Shown piece by piece: positions 5,734 through 7,876 of a stretch of 7,876 bases of DNA. A program made the position numbers and the translations under genes. Numbering within the stretch: position 1 is the first letter of the stretch; each line of letters begins with the position of its first letter. The stretch comes from an uncultured Hyphomonadaceae bacterium (GTDB lineage: Bacteria; Pseudomonadota; Alphaproteobacteria; Caulobacterales; Hyphomonadaceae). The notes beneath the pieces were generated by a model. It saw only the letters and a list, made by a program, of their open reading frames with translations. It searched no databases and had not been told where the DNA came from. The stretch lies in the NCBI GenBank assembly GCA_938049795.1, contig CALLCD010000159.1, positions 1 to 7,876 on the forward strand, given 5' to 3'.

Positions 5734-6081
5734 TCAGCTCCCCCGCCGGACAGGCGTGCCAAACCGTGCCGCCCAGAGCGCCGCAAGCCCCCGCGCACTG
5801 TCGATATATTTGCGCCCGTTCGCCGTCTTGAAACTCACCCCCGCCGGCGTCCCCGTTCCCTCGGCCAAGACCAGCGTTGGTGCATTATAGTCCCCCGCTC
5901 CGAGCAGATCCACAATGGGCGCACGCGGGTGCGTGATCGGCACATATATGATATGAAGTGTTTCCTTCAGGCTCGGAAAATAATTCAGAACGCCCCAGAC
6001 CTCGGCGCATTCGGGGCAGTATTCGCGCCGGTCATGGTCTTCAAATCCGGGCGGCAACATGAAAAGCGTATCGCGGGTCAT
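5734..6081 (-). CDS. DUF3088 family thioredoxin-like protein
   Basis: This small cytoplasmic protein (115 residues) matches the DUF3088 pattern: TLFMLPPGFED near the start, then YCPECAEVWGVLNYFP (21-36), YVPITHPR (46-53), NAPTLVL (66-72) and a closing GLAALWAARFG. The CPEC pair (Cys22, Cys25) placed after the first strand, and the proline before the TLVL strand (Pro68), fit a thioredoxin fold, so a redox or metal-binding role is possible. No function is established for the family as far as I know. ATG at 6081 is preferred over a TTG at 6120 because AAAGGA sits 6 bases before it and the family begins at this point. It is divergent from the NADP-dependent reductase, with 84 bases between the starts. 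Confidence 0.82.
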   Translation of the reverse strand: MTRDTLFMLPPGFEDHDRREYCPECAEVWGVLNYFPSLKETLHIIYVPITHPRAPIVDLLGAGDYNAPTLVLAEGTGTPAGVSFKTANGRKYIDSARGLAALWAARFGTPVRRGS

Positions 6082-6099
6082 AAAAAATCCTTTGGTTTC

Positions 6100-6129
6100 C
6101 GGCGCGTTATCGCGTGACAAGGCGCGCCG
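6100..6129. promoter_or_regulatory. 7-base GC-rich inverted repeat in the divergent intergenic region
   Basis: CGGCGCG (6100-6106) and CGCGCCG (6123-6129) are perfect inverted copies with 16 bases between, centred between the DUF3088 and reductase start codons. It could be an operator for a dimeric regulator or an RNA hairpin. GC-rich DNA makes such repeats fairly likely by chance. Confidence 0.3.
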
Positions 6130-6132
6130 TCT

Positions 6133-6149
6133 GTATCAATCTAGTATCA
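6133..6149 (+). promoter_or_regulatory. Direct repeat GTATCA, 11-base period, upstream of the reductase gene
   Basis: GTATCA occurs at 6133-6138 and again at 6144-6149, a spacing of 11 bases, about one helical turn, so both copies face the same side of the DNA. The pair ends 16 bases before the reductase ATG and overlaps where a -10 would be expected. It is a candidate regulator site, not a proven one. Confidence 0.3.
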
Positions 6150-6165
6150 GAAGTGGGGGAAAATT

Positions 6166-7182
6166 ATGCAACACATTGTTCTCAAATCGTATTGCGAGGG
6201 CCTGCCAAAGCCATCCGATTTTGCCATCGAAGATGTGCCAACACCGAAACCCGAAGCCGGCCAGTTCCTCGTCCGCCATATCTGGGCCAGCGTGGACCCG
6301 GGCTCAAGATCGCGCCTGTCCGGCCGCGACAGCTATACCGGCGCGCAACAGCTTGGTGAGGCAATGGGCGGGTTCAATGTCGGCGTGATCGAAGCGTCCG
6401 AAAATGAACACTGGCCGACCGGCACCATCGTCACTTGTGCGGGCGGCTGGTCCACGCATTCGATCCAGACCGGACGCGGCTTTCTTGCGCGCATTCCCGA
6501 CGGTCTCGGACTTCCCTTGTCCTACTGGATCGGCGTGCTTGGCGTGCCGGGGCTGACCGGCTGGTTCGGGCTCAAGCGTGTTGGCGCATTTAAACAGGGC
6601 GACCGCGTGCTGATCACCAGCGCAGCCGGCCCCGTCGGCGCCACCGCCGGACAGCTTGCCCGAGCCAATGACGCCAAAGAGGTTGTCGGCATTGCTGGCA
6701 GCGACGAAAAATGCCGCTGGCTCACCGAAGAAGCCGGTTTCGACCACGCCATCAATTACAAAACGACAGATGATCTCGACGCGGCCATTTCCGAAGTCAT
6801 GCCCAAAGGCATCGACATTCTGTTTGACAATGTCGGCAATGAAATGATCGACCTGTGCCTGCCGAAAATGCGCCCAAACGGACGCATCACTGTGTCCGGA
6901 CAGGTCGCCGACTATTCCCTGCCCATCGAGGATCGTCACGGTGTTCAAAATACGGACGTATTCATCACGCGCCGCGTTAAAATGCAGGGCCTTGTCGTGT
7001 TCGATGATGCCCGCGATTTCCCCGACGCGCTCACCGCTATGGCCAATATGATCAATCAGGGCAGCCTCAAGCTCAAAGAAGAACGCTTTGACGGCCTCGC
7101 CTCCATGCCCGAAGCCTTTTGCGGCCTGTTCCGAGGCGAAAATTTCGGCCGCCGCGTCGTGAAAGTGGGAGAAGAAAAATGA
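6166..7182 (+). CDS. NADP-dependent medium-chain reductase (CurA/LTB4DH-like)
   Basis: A 338-residue cytoplasmic enzyme of the zinc-independent medium-chain dehydrogenase/reductase family, the group with curcumin reductase CurA, prostaglandin reductase and leukotriene B4 dehydrogenase. These use NADPH to reduce the double bond of enones. The N-terminal GroES-like domain (about 1-125) has WASVDPGSRSRLSG (40-53), matching the family's VDPxMRxxM region. The nucleotide-binding domain (about 126-300) has SAAGPVGATAGQLA (152-165). DILFDNVGNEMID (217-229) and the closing FGRRVVKV (327-334) are also typical. The cysteine and histidine ligands of zinc alcohol dehydrogenases are absent, as expected. 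The start is ATG at 6166 after GGGGGA (6155-6160). Its stop overlaps the next start as ATGA, so it is translationally coupled to the crotonase gene. The substrate cannot be told from sequence. Confidence 0.9.
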   Translation: MQHIVLKSYCEGLPKPSDFAIEDVPTPKPEAGQFLVRHIWASVDPGSRSRLSGRDSYTGAQQLGEAMGGFNVGVIEASENEHWPTGTIVTCAGGWSTHSIQTGRGFLARIPDGLGLPLSYWIGVLGVPGLTGWFGLKRVGAFKQGDRVLITSAAGPVGATAGQLARANDAKEVVGIAGSDEKCRWLTEEAGFDHAINYKTTDDLDAAISEVMPKGIDILFDNVGNEMIDLCLPKMRPNGRITVSGQVADYSLPIEDRHGVQNTDVFITRRVKMQGLVVFDDARDFPDALTAMANMINQGSLKLKEERFDGLASMPEAFCGLFRGENFGRRVVKVGEEK

Positions 7183-7876
7183 CCACCCCTTTCACCCTCG
7201 ATCCTGCCAGCTATTCGCGGTTCAGCTTTGAGCGGTCCGGCCGTGTGCTGACGGCTTTCATTGACAGCGCACATCCGGTCAATGGTGTGGATGCGGCCAT
7301 GCATGACGAGCTCGCGCAGATCTTCACCGACCTGCAACGCGATACCGGCAGCGACATTATCATCCTGTCTGCCAAGGGCCGTGCCTTTTGCGCGGGCGGA
7401 GACATGGACTGGTTTGACGAGCAGATCGAAAATCCGGCGGCCTTTCGCGACATTGCTTGGGACGCCAAGCGCATTGTCATGTCGCTGCTCGAAATGGAAA
7501 AACCAATCATCTGTAGACTGAACGGTGCCGCAGCAGGGCTTGGCGCGACGATTGCGCTCCTGTGCGATATGATTGTTGCAGACGAGACCGCCAAGATCGG
7601 CGATCCGCATGTCAAAGTTGGCCTTGTCGCAGGCGATGGCGGCGCGCTGATCTGGCCGCAGCTCGTCGGTTATGCCAAGGCCAAAGAGCTTTTGATGACC
7701 GGCGACATGCTCACCGCCGCCGAGGCCCAAGCGCTCGGCCTGATCAATTACGCTGTCCCCGCCGCTGAGCTCGACAACAAGGTCGGCGAGCTTGTCGCCA
7801 AGCTGCAAGCCAATCCGCGCTTTGCCGTGCGCTGGACCAAGACCGTCACCAACATCCCGCTGCGCGCCCTCGCCGC
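7179..7876 (+). CDS. Crotonase-fold (enoyl-CoA hydratase/isomerase family) protein, 3' end beyond window
   Basis: The first 232 codons of a crotonase-superfamily protein, whose members bind acyl-CoA and stabilise a thioester enolate. The first oxyanion-hole loop is GRAFCAGGDMDWF (67-79) and the second NGAAAGLGATIALLCD (115-130), followed by GDPHVKVGLVAGDGG (141-155). Aligned by eye with rat mitochondrial hydratase, catalytic Glu144 (in GGCE) becomes Thr124 and Glu164 (in the PE motif) becomes His144. Simple hydration is therefore doubtful; Asp153 in AGDGG might take part instead. Other reactions of the superfamily (isomerase, hydrolase, decarboxylase) are possible. The start overlaps the reductase stop by four bases (ATGA), with AGAAGAAAA just upstream, so the two are made together. 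About 30-40 residues of the usual 260-270 should lie beyond the right edge. Confidence 0.9.
   Translation, partial: MTTPFTLDPASYSRFSFERSGRVLTAFIDSAHPVNGVDAAMHDELAQIFTDLQRDTGSDIIILSAKGRAFCAGGDMDWFDEQIENPAAFRDIAWDAKRIVMSLLEMEKPIICRLNGAAAGLGATIALLCDMIVADETAKIGDPHVKVGLVAGDGGALIWPQLVGYAKAKELLMTGDMLTAAEAQALGLINYAVPAAELDNKVGELVAKLQANPRFAVRWTKTVTNIPLRALA

Noticed and set aside
5458..6117. Plus-strand open frame (219 codons) across the DUF3088 gene
   Set aside because: It is antisense to the DUF3088 family match and has the Arg/Pro-rich composition typical of the non-coding strand in GC-rich DNA.
7056..7808. Minus-strand open frame (250 codons) opposite the crotonase
   Set aside because: It spans the reductase/crotonase junction in antisense; both sense proteins match well-known families throughout.

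Overview
The window reads as chromosomal DNA of an alphaproteobacterium. The evidence is its high GC, its dense short-spaced genes, and protein types common in Hyphomonadaceae, Sphingomonadales and Parvularculales relatives (TonB-domain secreted proteins, a nitronate monooxygenase-like flavoprotein, a zinc-independent MDR reductase, a crotonase, DUF3088). Placement below class level is a guess. There is no rRNA, tRNA, CRISPR array, insertion sequence or phage gene, and no gene-free stretch reaches 300 bases; the longest is 421-603.

Layout. (1) 1-420, minus: the N-terminal 140 codons of an ABC transporter ATPase, running off the left edge. (2) 421-603: a divergent control region with an AT-rich palindrome, a good plus-strand promoter and a GC-rich leader. 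(3) 604-1428, plus: a ZIP-family metal transporter. (4) 1516-2745, plus: a membrane-anchored, lichenase-type GH16 beta-glucanase with a Pro-rich linker, followed by a hairpin-forming repeat-like segment. (5) 2858-3730, plus: an unrecognised exported protein with a TTG start. (6) 3727-4671, minus: a nitronate monooxygenase-family flavoprotein that shares its stop codon with gene 5 in a 4-base CTAG. (7) 4740-5597, minus: an exported TonB C-terminal-domain protein without a membrane anchor. (8) 5734-6081, minus: a small DUF3088 thioredoxin-like protein with CPEC. (9) 6166-7182 and 7179-7876, plus: an NADP-dependent MDR reductase overlapping by ATGA with a crotonase-fold protein cut by the right edge.

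How the genes may work together. The ABC ATPase and ZIP transporter share a divergent control region and may form a zinc or metal acquisition module; the operator-like palindrome supports this, but Zur control is inferred. The reductase and crotonase are a translationally coupled pair that probably act on related enoyl or CoA-linked intermediates. The GH16 enzyme and the two exported helical proteins look like envelope functions with no evident pathway link.

I found no clearly new defence system or mobile system. The most useful leads are the putative metal-responsive divergent promoter, the crotonase that lacks both classical catalytic glutamates, the anchorless secreted TonB-domain protein, and the unclassified exported four-cysteine protein.
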